The notes: generated by a model not told the origin, from the letters alone. A stretch of 64,000 nt of DNA from Dolomedes plantarius (GCA_907164885.2 OU015490.1:233871332-233935331); one strand, 5' to 3'; positions 24,714 through 37,826 are shown, counted from the stretch's first letter. Numbers and translations: made by a program.

Positions 24714-25613
24714 ATCACAACCTTCTTAAAATTTCAAAATAAATTCTTTTAACTTGAACTTGCACAAAATTACCACAATTATAATAGGTAAAGTTTTCAA
24801 CCAAAAATCTACCTTTCAAAATGAAGTCTGTTCTAACTCCACAAACTTTTCACAATCTAAAAATACACAATAATGTTTTGCAAATACTGAACAATTTAAA
24901 TTATTTTTAATAAAAATCGTTTGCTGAAATAAATCTCAAACTTTCTTGTTTCAATACGGCTTTTTATATCACTGAAACGCACGTTCAAAACAAAATATGA
25001 CTTTAATATTTCTTTTATAATCACGTGCACTTCTTTCAAAAACAAATTCTAAGTTTATTTTCAGTAATATTTCGGGTATTTTCTTTCCCAAACTTCTTCT
25101 GAATTTATGTCAAATTCTATTTCATATTTATTTAAACAAGAACATATATACAGTTCCTAATAATGAACTTTCAGTCGTTCTTGAAAAAATATCGCCAAAT
25201 CGCTGGCCAAACAGTTGATATAAAGTCTTCACTGAACTACTATTCCAAAACAAAAATACAATTGCTGAAATAAATAATTTCAAATTCAGACTTTACGTTA
25301 GTGAAAATACATTCAAAACGTCATACATCAACTTTATCTAGAATTCTTCTCGGAAACTTTTTTCATGAGACTTTTCAAACGCCAAACTATCAAATTCCAT
25401 TAAAGAATTATTACCCTAACACTAATACAAATGTAGAGTCAATAATTTCAAGACAGATAGTTTATATAAATCATAAACGAAATCAAAGTTTCTCAAATTC
25501 GATATTCTTCTTTAATCTCCAAACTATATATTATAATTCAAATCAAATTCTACTTAGCTTGCAATCGGCACTTGATAATTCCATCCCGACGCTTGCCACC
25601 AATAATACAATTC
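24714..25613 (-). other. 5' leader of the gypsy-type element
   Basis: About 900 bp between the 5' LTR and gag, AT-rich, no coding function seen. A possible primer binding site, TGGTGGCAAGCG on the minus strand (25590-25601), starts 12 nt inside the LTR. That is a little further than usual, so it is tentative. Confidence 0.5.
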
Positions 25614-25869
25614 TGTAGCGTGTTTGTGTTTTGTGGCGAAAGGAATAATTCTCTTCTTATGAAAATAAATTATATTTAACATCCATTCACCAGAAATCTT
25701 GTTGATACACAACGAATTCAAAAAAAAATTATACAATCTATTAAAAATCCTCTTATATTATATTTGGAGTTGAGTTGAATCAGCGCGTGGGGAAAACAAC
25801 ACTAATAAGTGTTGCAGCTGTTACGTCACTATCTTCTACTTCATGCAGGCCACTATTGAAGTCATTACA
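25614..25869 (-). repeat. 5' LTR of the gypsy-type element
   Basis: 256 bp, near-identical to 19960-20216. Followed by the target duplication ATAC and then by the unit 2 continuation ACGTAGTCTATC. Confidence 0.9.
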
Positions 25870-25873
25870 ATAC

Positions 25874-28300
25874 GTAGTCTATCTTATGTATGCAAAACGT
25901 GTCATTTAAAATTCATATTTCAACAATTATGAAGATATGGAGTGTGAACCCTGAAGTAACCCTGTATCTGTAGAAAATTCAATGAACAATGAATTAGATA
26001 TTTAAATATTGAATAACAACTACTAAAATACTGTTGCTTCAGAAAAGTAATAAAGTAGAAGAATTTACGGAAATTACTTATTTTTAATTTCCTAAAATTA
26101 TGAAAATGTTATCATGCTTTTTGGTATTAAGTTTTCATTCTTCCTTTTGATTATTAAACTTATAATTGTTGGAATTAAATCTTTTAAAATTATTATTTAA
26201 AAGTTAATTTTTTATTTATTACCCGTACAATGTTGATAATTACCTAACAGTTTTGAACGAACCAATGCAATTTCCTTCTTGAAATAACGAGTAGCTATTA
26301 TAACAAAACTAATCGATTAAAATATATTGAATTTTGTTATCTCAAAATTAATCTTTATTTATGTGTAAAATTGAAATTACGCTAACATATTCATAATTTA
26401 GGAATAGTTGGTGATCCAATGAGCCGTTGTTGACTAGTACTTTTAATTGAAAGATGCAACATCTTTCAATTTTCGTAACACTTCATTTAGATTTTTCTTC
26501 TCTGAGATCTCATCCCAGGTGCGTTAAGAGGAATTATAGAACGTATTTTTTATAAATTTATTAGGGTATTAATAGCAGATATTTAAAATGAAATTAAATT
26601 GATTTACTTCATGACATGTGTTTTATTTCATGAATGAATATATATTGAAAAACCATTTTTGCTAAAAAATTGAGAGAAAAGAAATTTACAATGTAGATCC
26701 CATGTGGTGTATATCTCAATCGAACAGAATCCTCACTTACAGAGTAGACATATACGAAAGCTATAGAATGAGACTTGATATTAGTTGCAATCATCTTATC
26801 CTTCTTCCTTGAATTCTTCAACGCATTTAAAGGTAGCCAACTAGCATAATGAACATTCAATTGTTTCCCAATGCCATTAAACATATGCCATCGGCATATG
26901 AAATTATGTCTGCCAAGCAATAACATAATATATACAATGTTGTTGTATTGCACGATTTTCTTTTACAAATTATGTAAAATTTCTTTGCGCATGAATTTGC
27001 TATACTCTAAGAATAATTACCTACTCCTATATCATATTATTAAACCTTTACAAATAGTACCTTAAATATATTCAAATAAAACCATTTTGAAAATTTTTTT
27101 TCGGCATTTCACGATGATATAGTTAAAAACAACCAAACCCTATGAATTATGAGAATCTTATAAACTATTAGTTTGTAAAATGAAACTTTTAGTTAAAGAC
27201 TAAATAAAAACTACTGCAGAAGAATTTAATCATCTCTGGTTTGTACACAATAAATGCAATTGACTGAAGTGTATACAAAACTTGTTTTTAAAAGAACATT
27301 TTACTTCAGAATCAGTAACATACTTGTTTATATTTACAAAAATTTTGTCAGCGTTCGTTTTACTTTAATACATACTTCCCTAATAAATGTCATTTTGAAT
27401 CGATTGTTGATAACTCTGTTCCTTCCTAAAGATATTTACCTCTAACATCTAAAGTGCACGACTTTTAAAAAGACATATAACGTGTAGTTTTATGCCATTA
27501 ACGCTTTGTCTCTTAATAAAGCATTGCCTAAAACATTTTAAAAAGTTCTATCTAGCAAAATCCGCAATTTTTAGAAATTTTTTGGAAAAACTTTGGAATT
27601 TGAGCATTGACTAACATTAAATCTCAAAATCTCAAAAGCAATTTCAGTATAATAAAAATTCTTGTATAAAAGCATTTGATAAAAATAAAGGGATTTATTT
27701 TTGAAAAAAAACATGTTATTGTTAAGAGGCCCTGATTTTTTAAAATGTATAATACTGAACTCTCTTTATAAGAAACCCATGTACAGTATAATAACGGTTA
27801 TTTTATGATTAATTATATGTATGGAAAAAAATCTTTGTTAATTTCTACAGTTTATTATGTTATAGTGTGAGAAAACTCCTTTAGAAAGCAACTTTCGGCT
27901 TCTTTTGCATAATAAATCTGTAAATATATCTGCTCGTTTTTTAAATTAAAAAAAATGCATTTAAGAAATGTTAAGTTTTTACTAGGAAGTTTATAATTTT
28001 GAAAATTATTTCTATTTAGTTATGATTTATCTTACGGAATTTATTATGATGTCAGATTAGTCATAACACAATAAATTATTTATTTAGCAATTTTTTATTT
28101 TTAAAGACGGTTTTTAAAAAATTTCCTTTATGTCTACTGAAGGAATTATCTTTACGTTATTAAGACCAGTAATGGAACTTCATAAAAAAAACAATTTAAC
28201 AGTACTTTGCAACTGGTAAAATATATATATAAAATATCTAGAAATTAAACACAATTTCGAAACTTTTCTGAATAAAAGCACACTAGATAACTTGTTGTAT
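25874..28300. other. Non-coding flank downstream of neuropeptide gene 2
   Basis: Aligns with 750-3160. It contains a private perfect inverted repeat AATTGAAAGATG (26445-26456) / CATCTTTCAATT (26460-26471). No gene seen. Confidence 0.5.
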
Positions 28301-28304
28301 GCTC

Positions 28305-28310
28305 TTTATT
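28305..28310 (-). terminator. Polyadenylation signal of neuropeptide gene 2
   Basis: AATAAA on the minus strand in the conserved context GCTCTTTATTGC (plus strand), about 207 nt beyond the stop. Confidence 0.7.
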
Positions 28311-28516
28311 GCTTTAAATGTGTAAAACTTTTTTATACATTTCATAGTTTTTCTGTTTTACAAATATGCTGATATTTACAAAAAACTTTCCATATAATTC
28401 ATAGTGATTATTTTTCACGATTGTTATAGTGTAACTGATGTCAAAAAGCTACGTTCAAATGTAAGGACACGTTTCAGGGATAATCCATGCACTCTTTACA
28501 AATGTAGAGCATCAGA

Positions 28517-29097
28517 CTAGCCAATCCTAGGAATGAAAACTGCTTGACCCCTTACTCTATAAGCTTGCGGGTTGTACCTAACTGTTTGGGGAACTAAATA
28601 ACCTCTTCCAATTCGAGGAATGAAAATAGCAGCTCTTTTCTCTTCAAAACTGCCTAAATTCTTCTTGCCAATGCGAGGAATGAAGACCATTCTTCCCTTA
28701 GGCCCTCTTTTGTCAGTCGAGAAGAAATAATCTAGGTCATTGCCTTGATCTAAAACTGGGTTCATTACAGCATCTTCAGATTTTTCTTGGTCAAAGTCTT
28801 TGCTGGATTCGTTATCGCCTGTTGCAGCATGTTCATCTGAAACGGATCTCTTCTTGCGACCGATTCGCGGAATCAATTTAACATTAGGTCTTTTTTGTAA
28901 AACCATGTTTCTGTCTGCGAAATCACGAGTGCTTTCAAGATTATCAGAGCCGAAATCTGCGCCGAAAAGCATGCCCGGAGCCATGGACTTCGCCACAATA
29001 AGGTGGTTGTCCCAAGCTTTCTCCATAAAACTGGGATACATCATCTCAGGCCCATCGTCTTCTTCAGCGGCTAGTGCGTTTAGAAAAGCCTCCATTC
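28517..29097 (-). CDS. FIPRIamide neuropeptide precursor, gene 2, exon 2 (mature peptides)
   Basis: Same length as gene 1 exon 2 (581 nt; 218 residues when joined to 32798-32873). All four amidated peptides are present with identical cores: PNVKLIPRIG, MVFIPRIG, AAIFIPRIG and GQAVFIPRIG before a TAG stop. By hand count about 13 residues differ from gene 1, ten of them in the N-terminal propeptide and none inside a mature peptide. Acceptor TTTTTCTAACAG|GA; phase 1. The processing sites QKR, GRKKR, TDKR, GKK, EEKR and GRG are unchanged. The intact frame and intact sites argue the copy is functional. Confidence 0.92.
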
Positions 29098-32000
29098 CTG
29101 TTAGAAAAATATATTTACTGTCACTACTAAAGTGGTTAAAAAGCAAACATATAAAATATTATTTTTTGAAAGCTTTTCACCTCAAGTGATGATGAAATTA
29201 CCACTAATTTGTGAGAGAAAGTCCCAAAAAAATGTTGGGGTTGAAGTTCTTCAGCTGAGGTGATGAGCTGTTAAGCTGTGGTTTAGATGCTTTGTTATTG
29301 TTTTGCCTTGTCGTCGAAAGTTAGAGTGGGGAGGTATTTATTAAAAGAGAAAAAGATTTTATTGCGAAATTTCATTCACTTCTGAATGTATCATGATACG
29401 TTTATTAAGAACTACATTTTACTTTCTCCAAACAATAAACCTCAATTTTACTCTTCAAATTTTTCATAAAGGCAAAAATCTTATATTACTTTTCCCGGAT
29501 TACTGACACATGTACTATTGTGAACCTCTGGTAAGAGCAAAGTGGGTCAATGTAAATTTGCAGGTACTGACAAATTTCCGCATATTTTTGCAAAGTAAAA
29601 TACATTACGGACGAGTGTGTGTGTAGAGACTATATATATATATATATATATAAATATTTATTACAAAAGAGATATTGGTCAGAACTTATCTGAAGTACTT
29701 GAAACATTTATTTTGCCAAAATGATATTTGAAATCTGAGATAAAGATGCATATATTTACTTTAAACACTACAATAATACTTGTCGGAAAAAAACATACAT
29801 GGAAAAGCACTTAGGATTTATTCTATAAAATGTTTAATCAACCGTTGACATTATTATACATTTCATGTGTTACATACATATTAAATGAATGTTATATATA
29901 ATCGTAAAATCATCTGTAACAGAAAATTTATAAGAATTTTCTTTCTTTTCTTTATGAAATTCTTATTTCTTTGAGGAAGCATTAATATTCTTTTCTTTGT
30001 TTAAGGGCATAAAACCTGTTTACCTTTAGAAAAACGTTCTAAATGTATAATACCTTTAGAAAAAATATTATGCATTTAAACTTGATGCTCATAAAATAAT
30101 TGTTGTTAAAGATATTTTTACTCTGTCTCATGTCCTCACCAGGGTTTAAAATTGACCTCATGGCACAAAACTGGAATTTTTCCTATTGTACAGCACAGGG
30201 GTTACCAAGAGTTGGTTTTTTCCCAATAAGTTATCCTCGAAAGATTTACTCTAGAAATTATTTTATTATCATTTTGATTTTTGTAAAAAAATCATTACAA
30301 ACTGTTTTGTAGGAAATAGCTAGCCACATGTCAAACTACTGAAAAAACTACAAAGATGTGTATATAATTAGTAAAGTATAATTCAACTGATGGCTCAAAG
30401 GTTGGTAATATAGATAAAACCGTGGGTTGGTGTATTTTAAACTTTCGCGATGGGCACAAAATTTCCCCCAAAAAGTTTTTTTCTTACTTGACAAAAAATT
30501 CTACAGGGTTTTCGGGATCAAGTTAGTTAAACTGTGTGTTGTTTCCTTAATTGCATAAACAAATACGTCTGTTATGCTGTATCTTCGGAGTTGTACAAGT
30601 GAAGTAGATTTTTCTTGGACTGGAATTTTTATTGGTTTGTCATCTTTTAAGCGAAACATCCAAAATTATATACAATGTATCTTTGTACAGATTTCCTGTG
30701 TTGTGCTTTGTTTCACTTACTGATAGGAAATTAAAATTTTGATTTAAAAATTTTAAAATATATTCTCGGGAAAAAAGCTTTTATAAAAAAGATTTTGTGT
30801 CTTAAAAAGAGAAATTTCATTAAAATTTAATCGAATGATTCAGTAGATATGTAAATAAAAAACGTTTTTAATCTTATGTTTAAAAGTTTTTAAGAAAAAA
30901 AGTATTATAAAAAATATCCTTCAAACGTAAAGGGATATTTATACAAACGTTCATTTACAAAATTTTCAAAATAAATTATGAATAATACTTAATATGACAG
31001 GCGCCTTTGAAAGAATTATATTCCTTTCTGATAAAAAAATGTACAAAGTGTTAGAAGTGCATAATGAAAGTCAAAATAATATTTTAATCTTTTCCTTGTA
31101 GCATGAAGCATTTTTTTAAATACATTTTATCAAATATGTTTTTTAACAATCAAAATTTTTTTTTGTTTCTTCGAATAGAAGTTTTATGCCCTTATTACTG
31201 ATTGAGGAATTTTTGATTTATTCTTGGCAATTTTAAAAAGTAATCTTTGGTCTGCTATGAATTTATTTACATCATATATATCCAGCATTCTTTAAATTAA
31301 AAAATATTTTTATAATTTTTTTAAAAAATAGATAGAAATAAATAGTAGTAAATATCTGGAATATTTGATTACTAGAGTACTACTAGGTTACATATTACAT
31401 TGAATTTGTTTTTTAGATCGTATGTGTTATAAATATTTTACCAAAAGAAAATTAGAATACATTGATGGAAAAGTTATAAATGTTCTTTTAACTTTTCCAT
31501 AAATGCTTTATTAACCATAAGTCTAAGATAAGGGGATCTCTAAGATTTTTAAACCAATTGTCTAACGTATATTCTAATATTTGGAAAATGCGAAAGGTGT
31601 ACTAAAAAAAGCCCTATAAATTTCTCCCCCTAAAAAAGCCCTATAAATCCTCAAATGCAGTGATTAAATTATTGATGTAGTTTTCCGATCAAAACATCAA
31701 TTAGCATAGGTATGAATAGGAAAATTATGCAGAAAGAATCTTTGCACTCAAATCCATTTCTTTTTACCAATATACTCATAAACAGAAAATATAATATTCG
31801 TGAACTCGTAAAAATTGAAGATAATATGCATACAAATTGTTCAGAAAAATTAAAACTTTCATCGTTAGACGGATACAGGTGGTTTGATATTTCGCAGTAG
31901 CGAATAGCTAATTTCTGTTCTAGTTTTGTGATTGATACTTGTTTTAAACGTACATAGCTTTTAATGTGCATTTTCAAGTTTCTATTTTTTAAATTATTTT

Positions 32001-32797
32001 AACGGAAAGATGTTAGTTTTAATGAGATATTTAATGAACTTGGAAGGGGTAATTTTCCTAAATCTAGCCAAACTTTTAAGGGAATCTAGAAGAAAAAAAA
32101 TACAGCATATTTTATTACCAAGCTATCGTCAGAAGGTAGCATGGAAGGAAACATGGTTTCATATTTCTCTATAAAAAATAATTAATATCTTTTTATTAAG
32201 GTAACCCGAAAATGCTGACGCAGTTTTAAATCACATGAAGAATGTTGCATTTAAGTTTTTAAATATATTTTTGGCTGATACTTGTTATTCTTAGTGAAGA
32301 AATAATTTTTGGTTTCATAATGTATTTTGCCTACATTTTGCCAAATTATTGTCAAGTTTTATCTTTTTTATATCAAGGGATTCGTCAGACGTAAACACAC
32401 AGTTTGATGTTTCTCTTTTATATGTAGTTTAGTTCCATTTTTTTATATATGGAGGGGTGTAACCAAATTTTGCTCTACATAACTTAAAATCAAAAGGATA
32501 TTTTTACGTTTCTATCTTACAACTTTGCTCTACATACCTTAAAACCAAATGGATAGTTTTATGTTTTTTTTCTTAAAATTTTTTCAACACGAGAGGGTTA
32601 ATACTTAACAAACAGTAGAACCTGACAATATATCATTTTATATAATATGAGAATTATTAAATGAACAAAGGAGAAACTGTAGCTTCAATTATAAAAATTT
32701 AGTAGACCCAACTATAGGATAATAAATACTCTAAAGGGGCAGATTATTTAGTGATAATTGCATTACGAAAATAAGTTTATAAAGGAGTGTTTCTCAC
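29098..32797 (-). other. Intron of neuropeptide gene 2 (3.7 kb)
   Basis: Donor ATG|GTGAGAAAC at 32798/32797, acceptor at 29098/29097. Co-linear with the gene 1 intron but lacks its SINE, 197-bp duplication and long microsatellites. Carries the conserved hairpin at 31460-31505. No coding sequence seen. Confidence 0.8.
31460..31505. other. Conserved intronic hairpin, gene 2 copy
   Basis: CATTGATGGAAAAGTT pairs with AACTTTTCCATAAATG across a 14-nt loop, with one mismatch. Counterpart of 7649-7694. Confidence 0.55.
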
Positions 32798-32873
32798 CAT
32801 AGGACCAATCTAGCAGAGTCGAAAATAAAACTATTTTGCATAGGATCGTCAAAGAGCACAATTTTTCTTTCAT
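32798..32873 (-). CDS. FIPRIamide neuropeptide precursor, gene 2, exon 1 (signal peptide)
   Basis: Seventy-six nucleotides from ATG (32873) to the donor TATG|GTGAGAAAC. Encodes MKEKLCSLTILCKIVLFSTL then LDWSY plus one base. Hydrophobic core after a basic N terminus, as in a signal peptide. In-frame codons upstream of this ATG extend into the predicted 5' UTR, but the start is set by homology with genes 1 and 3. Joins in phase 1 to 29097. Confidence 0.85.
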
Positions 32874-32995
32874 CTTTTCTTCACTTAGAGGAAAAAAAAC
32901 CACTTGGTTTAAACAGTATTCCAAAGCCACTTGTCGACTTTCACAAAGTGTAGAAGCGAAGAACTCGGTATGACTGACCATGTACTAAACAAACC

Positions 32996-33042
32996 TTTTT
33001 ATACGAACTCTGGGTCAGAATTTTTCTCCCAAAATGACGTCA
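32996..33042 (-). promoter_or_regulatory. Promoter of neuropeptide gene 2: TATA box and CRE
   Basis: TATAAAAA (minus) at 32996-33003 and TGACGTCA at 33035-33042, with the same spacing as gene 1. The surrounding ~250 bp is among the best conserved non-coding sequence between the units. Confidence 0.75.
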
Positions 33043-33298
33043 AAAAATTCGTTATCTTAGAATCTATTTCTGCCGAGGGATTACATGAAATTTACTTCGC
33101 AAAACTTATTGCTTTCATCTCCCTAAAATTTATGTTTATGTGACACTTTTTGACTTTATGACGTAAAATATTGGACTAAGAATTAAATATAAAAAAGCTT
33201 TGCAAACTTTAAAAAGAAAAGTTTTAACTTTGCGTTGATGATAAGCATTAGCATGTTTTAAAAATAGCACATCAATTTCTTTACGTATCCTATAATTG

Positions 33299-33350
<52 letters not shown>

Positions 33351-34171
33351 AAAGTATAGTTATTTTTATCTAAAATAAACTGTCAGAAGTTCTTATTAAA
33401 CAAAGCAAAACCACCGTACTTTAGCAATTCATGGTTTTAAATTTTTTTAAATCATGAAAATTATATAAGATTTTTTTTTCTAATTTAAAAGAATTTTTGT
33501 TACTTATTTATCTACACAGCTGTGATTTTTATATAGAGATCAGTATACGTACACTTGAAAAGTATTTGACCAAATAAAAATTTTGTGTGATGATTGTCAA
33601 AATTTATAATTCCGTGCCTTTTTTTGTTTTCGCCATATCTTTCGAAATAATAACTCATTATTAGGGCTCCCAGACCGAGGTTTTTAAACTGAGATCTGGA
33701 ACTTTCAGGGACCATATGGATTTATGGTTATATTTTTTTTTCAAAATTATCTCAATATTGAGTTTTTCCCTTGTAAGTTAAAAAAATAGCAATAAAATAA
33801 TATGTATTTATCATTGTGAACATAATTAGTTATGTAAATGTAATTATGAAATTTAGATATGCAATTATGTAAATTAAGGAACGTGAAATGGTACAAGTGG
33901 GAATCATTTGGATTGAATCATCATCTATCACTCTTTTACGAAACCATCCCAGAATTTGTATATGTATTACGGAATACCAAAGATGGATACAATAGTCCCA
34001 AATATGGAATCTTTTGACACTTCCTGATCCATTTGACTATTTTACCTCATTTTTCTAAGTTCATAAAGAAAGTTTTCCATAAATTAATAGAATCACAACA
34101 AAACGCACAGATTCTCTTAAATCTGAAACTGTAAACCATCGTATGATAGAAGAATATATAGATAGATATAT
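33043..34171. other. Non-coding upstream region of gene 2
   Basis: Counterpart of 9174-10341. Contains a (TA)n(TG)n microsatellite at 33303-33350. No gene seen. Confidence 0.5.
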
Positions 34172-34543
34172 GAGCGTGGTCACCCAGTTGGCAAAGGCAC
34201 TGAGTCAGTGATCTGAAAGTCTCTGTTTTGATGCCGGTCGCTGACAAATCCACCGCCGTGTACGCTATTGGCGGCTGGTGCACGAAAATCTGTCGTTTGT
34301 CGCAATGGCCTACAAGTTCTCAAAATTTACCTCTGGAGGTGCGGGATCAAGTCTACCCGTCTCGTCACTTGACTCGGTTCAAAATTACGGGACCGGTCCT
34401 TTAGCCTAGTCGAACTCCAACCCTTGTGGTGCTCTTCAAAACCGGAGCCGCACCTTTCTGCCCAATAGCCTTTACGGACTTTATCTGATATACTGGCGGT
34501 CAAGGGGCATAAGCCACAACAACACAACACATAGATAGATATA
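34172..34543 (+). mobile_element. tRNA-derived SINE, copy in unit 2
   Basis: Same family as 10342-10789: head GAGCGTGGTCACCCAGTTGG, degenerate B box GTTTTGATGCCGG, body CGTGTACGCTATTGGCGGC, tail GTCAAGGGGCATAAGCCAC then CAACAACACAACAC. Shorter than the unit 1 copy. Confidence 0.7.
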
Positions 34544-35206
34544 ATCAAATTTGTCGTTCCTGGAGACCTAAATCAAAAGAGGTAAAATACTTAATTAAAG
34601 GAGCTTGTTTTACACAAAAAAGCATGCAATACATAAAAAACCCAGGAATATCTTTAGCAAATTAATTTGGAGGTGAGCGATGAAATGAATGGGTATGTAT
34701 TATCTTCTTTGTATTTTTTTATTTATAATAATTCAAAAACATGATTATAAAAAAGCTGGGTGTAATAAAAATCGTGGTCCGAGCGATTTTTCCGTTCTTT
34801 CACTCATTTAAGAAACACTTTTCGGACAAAATACGTTTATTGAACTTGACACACAAATATATACGTAAAAAAACCCAAATGATTTGCACTCTGCAGTACC
34901 TTTAGGACACTTCATGATGATACTCTTATCCTACTCGCTAAAACACAGTTTCTAGCTGACTGAGAAACTTAACAGGGGGCTGTCTCAACGTTTCTAGCTT
35001 GACTCGCGCAATGGGATAATTCGAGCTCTCCCAATTCTAATCTGATTATCTGGCCTCGAGACCGAATGGGGACACACTTGTCGTTCTGGAATATCCCCAG
35101 GCAAGACTCTGCGATGTTCTGCTAACTTTTGCTATACCTTAGTATCAGGCATAGACACTATCTAAAGGAACCGGATACTAAACTGGTTTTTGTTTGTTTG
35201 TTTGTT

Positions 35207-35750
35207 TGTTACTGTGGGCGCCCGCACACGTAGTGAGGCTGGGCACATTCCTTAAGTGGAATAAGCCTTCTCAAATGCGGCCTTTCCCGGCCCAAAAATA
35301 CCGGCACCATCAGGTGGGCCGACACACAAGGGATTGGAAAACCGAAGGATCGTTTCCCACGGTAAGGTTGAACTCTGTAGAATCTTCTAGAACTTTCTGA
35401 AAGAGGAGATATAAAAGGAAGAAATAACGGATGGGAGGGAGATCGTGACGAGGAGAGATCACTATGAACGGGGAGAAATCGCTATAAACTGAGAAGAGAG
35501 ATTAGCTATAATTGAGACATGTTTGGTGTCTCTATGCTTGACTTTAAATTGAAATGTGTTATGAGTCTTTCTCTCTCTGTTTTATGTGTGATGATTGATT
35601 TTTTGTTTGTTTGTTTTAAAACGGTTTATTATAGTTGCTGCATATACATATGAATAAACAAGATATCTATATATATGTAAAGAAAGTGTGGTTTCTGTGT
35701 CCAGGGAAGCCATAAACGAGTTACTTAACCACAAGGTTAGAACAGTTACA
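35207..35750 (+). mobile_element. LTR-like remnant in unit 2
   Basis: 544 bp from TGTTACTGTGGGCGCC to CAGTTACA, with an internal TATA box (GATATAAAAGG, about 35409) and AATAAA (about 35653). It matches the piggyBac-interrupted block 11570-13556. At the place where unit 1 has piggyBac plus flanking sequence, unit 2 has only about 25 nt. Confidence 0.5.
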
Positions 35751-36666
35751 ATCTGGGTTCTTTTGAAATGCCATCTGGGTTTATAACATTTTTTTAGCTG
35801 GGAGTCCTGCTCATTATGCTTACTTTTGTAAAATTTTTCAACATTAGAAATGTTTTCAAAAAATTTTGTGTTTAGTATTTCTAGAAAATTTATTGATTAA
35901 AATTTTTATGACTTAAAGATGAAAAGGAATTTTTTTTCCAGTATTTTTTGCTTATAAATATCTTCAGAACCATCTTGTCAGAAACCACCCTATCAGAATT
36001 TTTTAAGGCATGTATCACAGAATAAAGGATCGCTTACAAAGTTTCACAGAGATAGCTTGAAAGGAATCTTAGATATTTTCATTCAAAGATGACACATAGT
36101 AAATTAATGTTATATAAATATCCGATGTAAATTGGATTGAAGTACAGTAAGGGGCATTTAGACATTACAAGCATAAAAATGCTGTATCTGAGAGCGTATT
36201 CATTGTAGAATACTGTGATTTGTATCATTTGGTTCTAATAGTTCTATATGGAGTTTTAAGTCAATAAAATATGCTCTATTTTCAAAATTTTGTGGATGCC
36301 CTTAAATTATTACCTTCTCATCTTACAGAAACACAGAAAAAATATTTCAGTTTTTGAGAAAGTTAACGGAAATGACTTCCGTTAAAATTACAGAGGGCTC
36401 GCTTTTCAGATACGGTGGCAGCTATCGGGTACGAAATTGTCCTTATATTGGACTATAACGCCCTTCTTCGCGTCATTAACTACACCGGAGCAGGTCCCTT
36501 TACAAAAATATAATAATTAGGGTACGACTTTCAATCCTGGCAGAATAAATTCGTATAGTGATACTCGATCGTTGGGAAAAAGGTTTTGAAGGACCATTTG
36601 AAAGCTACTATCCGTCCTTTTTAGGATAAAGAACAACCTCTGGTGATATAGTATATGTATCTGAAG
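35751..36666. other. Non-coding stretch, counterpart of 13557-14869
   Basis: AT-rich, no gene seen. Lacks about 400 bp present in unit 1. Confidence 0.4.
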
Positions 36667-37203
36667 CAGTGGGGAGCAAACTCTGGGACGCTACACCCCT
36701 GTGGGTCGTAAAAATAATTAGAGGGATTGTGGATAGTTTGTTGTAAATTTATATCATATTGAATTATTCATTTAAAAATTTGCTTAAAATATGATAATAA
36801 TTTTGAAATAATGCTCGTTTTTAATTTAAATTTTGTTAATTTTTACCTAAATGAAATACAAATACATATTAGTATTTAAATATGAAGTTTAAGTTACATA
36901 AGATTTGCCAAAAGTAGAAGGCACCCGAGAAAATTTTTTATTGTTTTTATGCAAAATAAATATATACCCAAAATCTACAGTCCATTCATTTTGAAAATAT
37001 TTTGTCAAAATTTGCGTATTTCTTTTTACTATATTTGCTAACATTTTCCTAAATTTTAAAAATATTCCTACTACCAAAAAGATATTCATAAGGGTACACG
37101 AGTATTCATAAGTGTACAAAGATTTTCATAATTGCACATATGGGTTGTGGGATTTTTTACCTAAATAATGTGGGTCGCTGTCGAAAAATTTCGCACACCA
37201 CTG
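36667..37203. mobile_element. hAT-type MITE, copy in unit 2
   Basis: CAGTGGGGAGCAAAC ... CACACCACTG. Same element as 14870-15360, with a private insertion of short GTACACGAGTATTCATAA-like repeats near 37085-37140. Confidence 0.65.
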
Positions 37204-37826
37204 ATTTAAATGTATGCATAGTCTAGTACCGCCCTATTTCAGTCTAGTTTTCATACGGGCGAACAGAAATTGTATGTGATTTCTTTATATTTTTATTGAT
37301 CACAAAGTGAATAATGACTCACAACCAGAAAGATATTAAGTCTGTCTTTGGCCCATACTGTCGCTCCCTCGCAGCTGTTACAGGGAACTAACATGCAACA
37401 ATGATCTGTAAAAAATTGCTGTGTAATTCGGATGAAGTGGATTCTTTTCCCAAGATTCAAATCATGGAATTTTTTGGTCAGTCAAATTTTATGTAAATTA
37501 GCTACGAATGTGTCAAACACTGGCAGCACATAAAAGTTTCCCAGTGATGGGAGATTCTTTCGGAGACGAACAAAGCTGTGAAAATTTCCTCTGAGAAATA
37601 TTACAAGATGCCCACTGTTAACACAATAGTTAATTTGACTGGTTTATCTTTAAAAAAAATCTTAAAGAAGTAATGTAAGGCCTCTTCATCCAAAGAATAC
37701 TAAATTTGTAAGCAAGCTTAATTGTGAATATTTTCTATTTGTAAAGTAATATCAAGTTTGAATGAATAAATTAATAATCAGATTTAATTTAGTTCAAGTC
37801 TTTTTTTATGACTCTTCATTTTAGAA

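Larger units (their letters stand above)
19960..25869 (-). mobile_element. Ty3/gypsy-type LTR retrotransposon with IN upstream of RT
   Basis: Complete but mutated element, 5.91 kb. LTRs are 19960-20216 and 25614-25869 (TG...CA ends), flanked by the 4-bp duplication ATAC (19956-19959 and 25870-25873). Read on the minus strand the order is gag, zinc knuckle, protease, integrase, reverse transcriptase, RNase H. RT and RNase H are of gypsy type, yet the integrase precedes RT as in copia. This order is known for the Gmr1-like clade of Ty3/gypsy (family knowledge). By hand count the LTRs differ at about six or seven positions. The unit 1 empty site proves it inserted after the segmental duplication. 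Confidence 0.9.
19245..37826. repeat. Segmental duplication, unit 2 (contains neuropeptide gene 2)
   Basis: Co-linear with 1-16013, in the same orientation. It is interrupted by a 5.9 kb LTR retrotransposon at 19960-25869, whose empty site is intact in unit 1 (GATACATACGTAG at 748-760). The right limit is at about 37826. Carries the second copy of the neuropeptide gene, promoter, SINE, LTR remnant and hAT MITE. Confidence 0.9.
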
